Source of the DNA: Flavobacterium sp. | GTDB taxonomy: Bacteria > Bacteroidota > Bacteroidia > Flavobacteriales > Flavobacteriaceae | Length of the DNA stretch: 6,878 bases | Direction of reading: 5' to 3' | NCBI GenBank assembly: GCA_023253295.1 | Contig: JALRGZ010000159.1 | Location: 1-6,878, forward strand | Shown here: in pieces, positions 6,829 to 6,878 of the stretch | Layout: each line of letters opens with the position of its first letter | How positions within the stretch are numbered: the first letter of the stretch is position 1 | Made by a program: the position numbers and the translations under genes | The notes under the pieces: generated by a model | Told to the model about the DNA's origin: nothing | Seen by the model: only the letters and a program-made list of their open reading frames with translations | Databases searched by the model: none

Positions 6829-6878
6829 CTACTGCTTTAATTGCCATGAAATCAACACAATTAAAGATTAGTAGAAAA

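Overview
The window looks like chromosomal DNA of a Flavobacterium-type member of the Bacteroidota. It is AT-rich: by hand count one intergenic line is about 15% G+C, and the sampled adhesin lines run from about 30% to 50%. Ribosome-binding sites are weak or absent, a TTG-N20-TAnnTTTG promoter of the Bacteroidota type is present, a SprB-repeat surface protein is encoded, and one protein carries the C-terminal signature of flavobacterial DnaX. The genus is an inference, not something proved here.

Layout. Positions 1-1511 (minus strand) hold the first ~503 codons of a large secreted protein: signal peptide, ~190-residue N-terminal domain, Ig-like segment, then SprB repeats of 78-79 residues running off the left edge. 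Positions 1512-2082 are a 571-base AT-rich divergent intergenic region with a plausible promoter for the adhesin and no convincing one for the rightward genes. Positions 2083-6150 (plus strand) hold four tightly packed genes with gaps of 3, 21 and 6 bases: a SixA-like histidine phosphatase, polyphosphate kinase ppk1, a short Ppx/GppA exopolyphosphatase and a TMEM175-type membrane protein. Positions 6151-6828 (minus strand) hold a 225-codon frame that reads as the C-terminal, tau-specific tail of DNA polymerase III gamma/tau (dnaX). The AAA+ part is not in frame within the window.

How the genes fit together. The operon joins polyphosphate synthesis (Ppk1) with hydrolysis (Ppx), flanked by a small phosphatase of unknown substrate and a probable potassium channel. 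Polyphosphate is a large polyanion needing counter-cations such as K+, so linkage to a K+ channel is suggestive but unproven. The adhesin is probably exported by the Sec system and the type IX secretion system and may act in gliding or attachment; its C-terminal sorting domain lies outside the window. The point most worth checking is the isolated dnaX tail: either a broken gene, a sequence error near the window end, or an unusual frameshift arrangement. I found no CRISPR array, tRNA, rRNA or mobile element, and no clear new defence or biosynthetic system.
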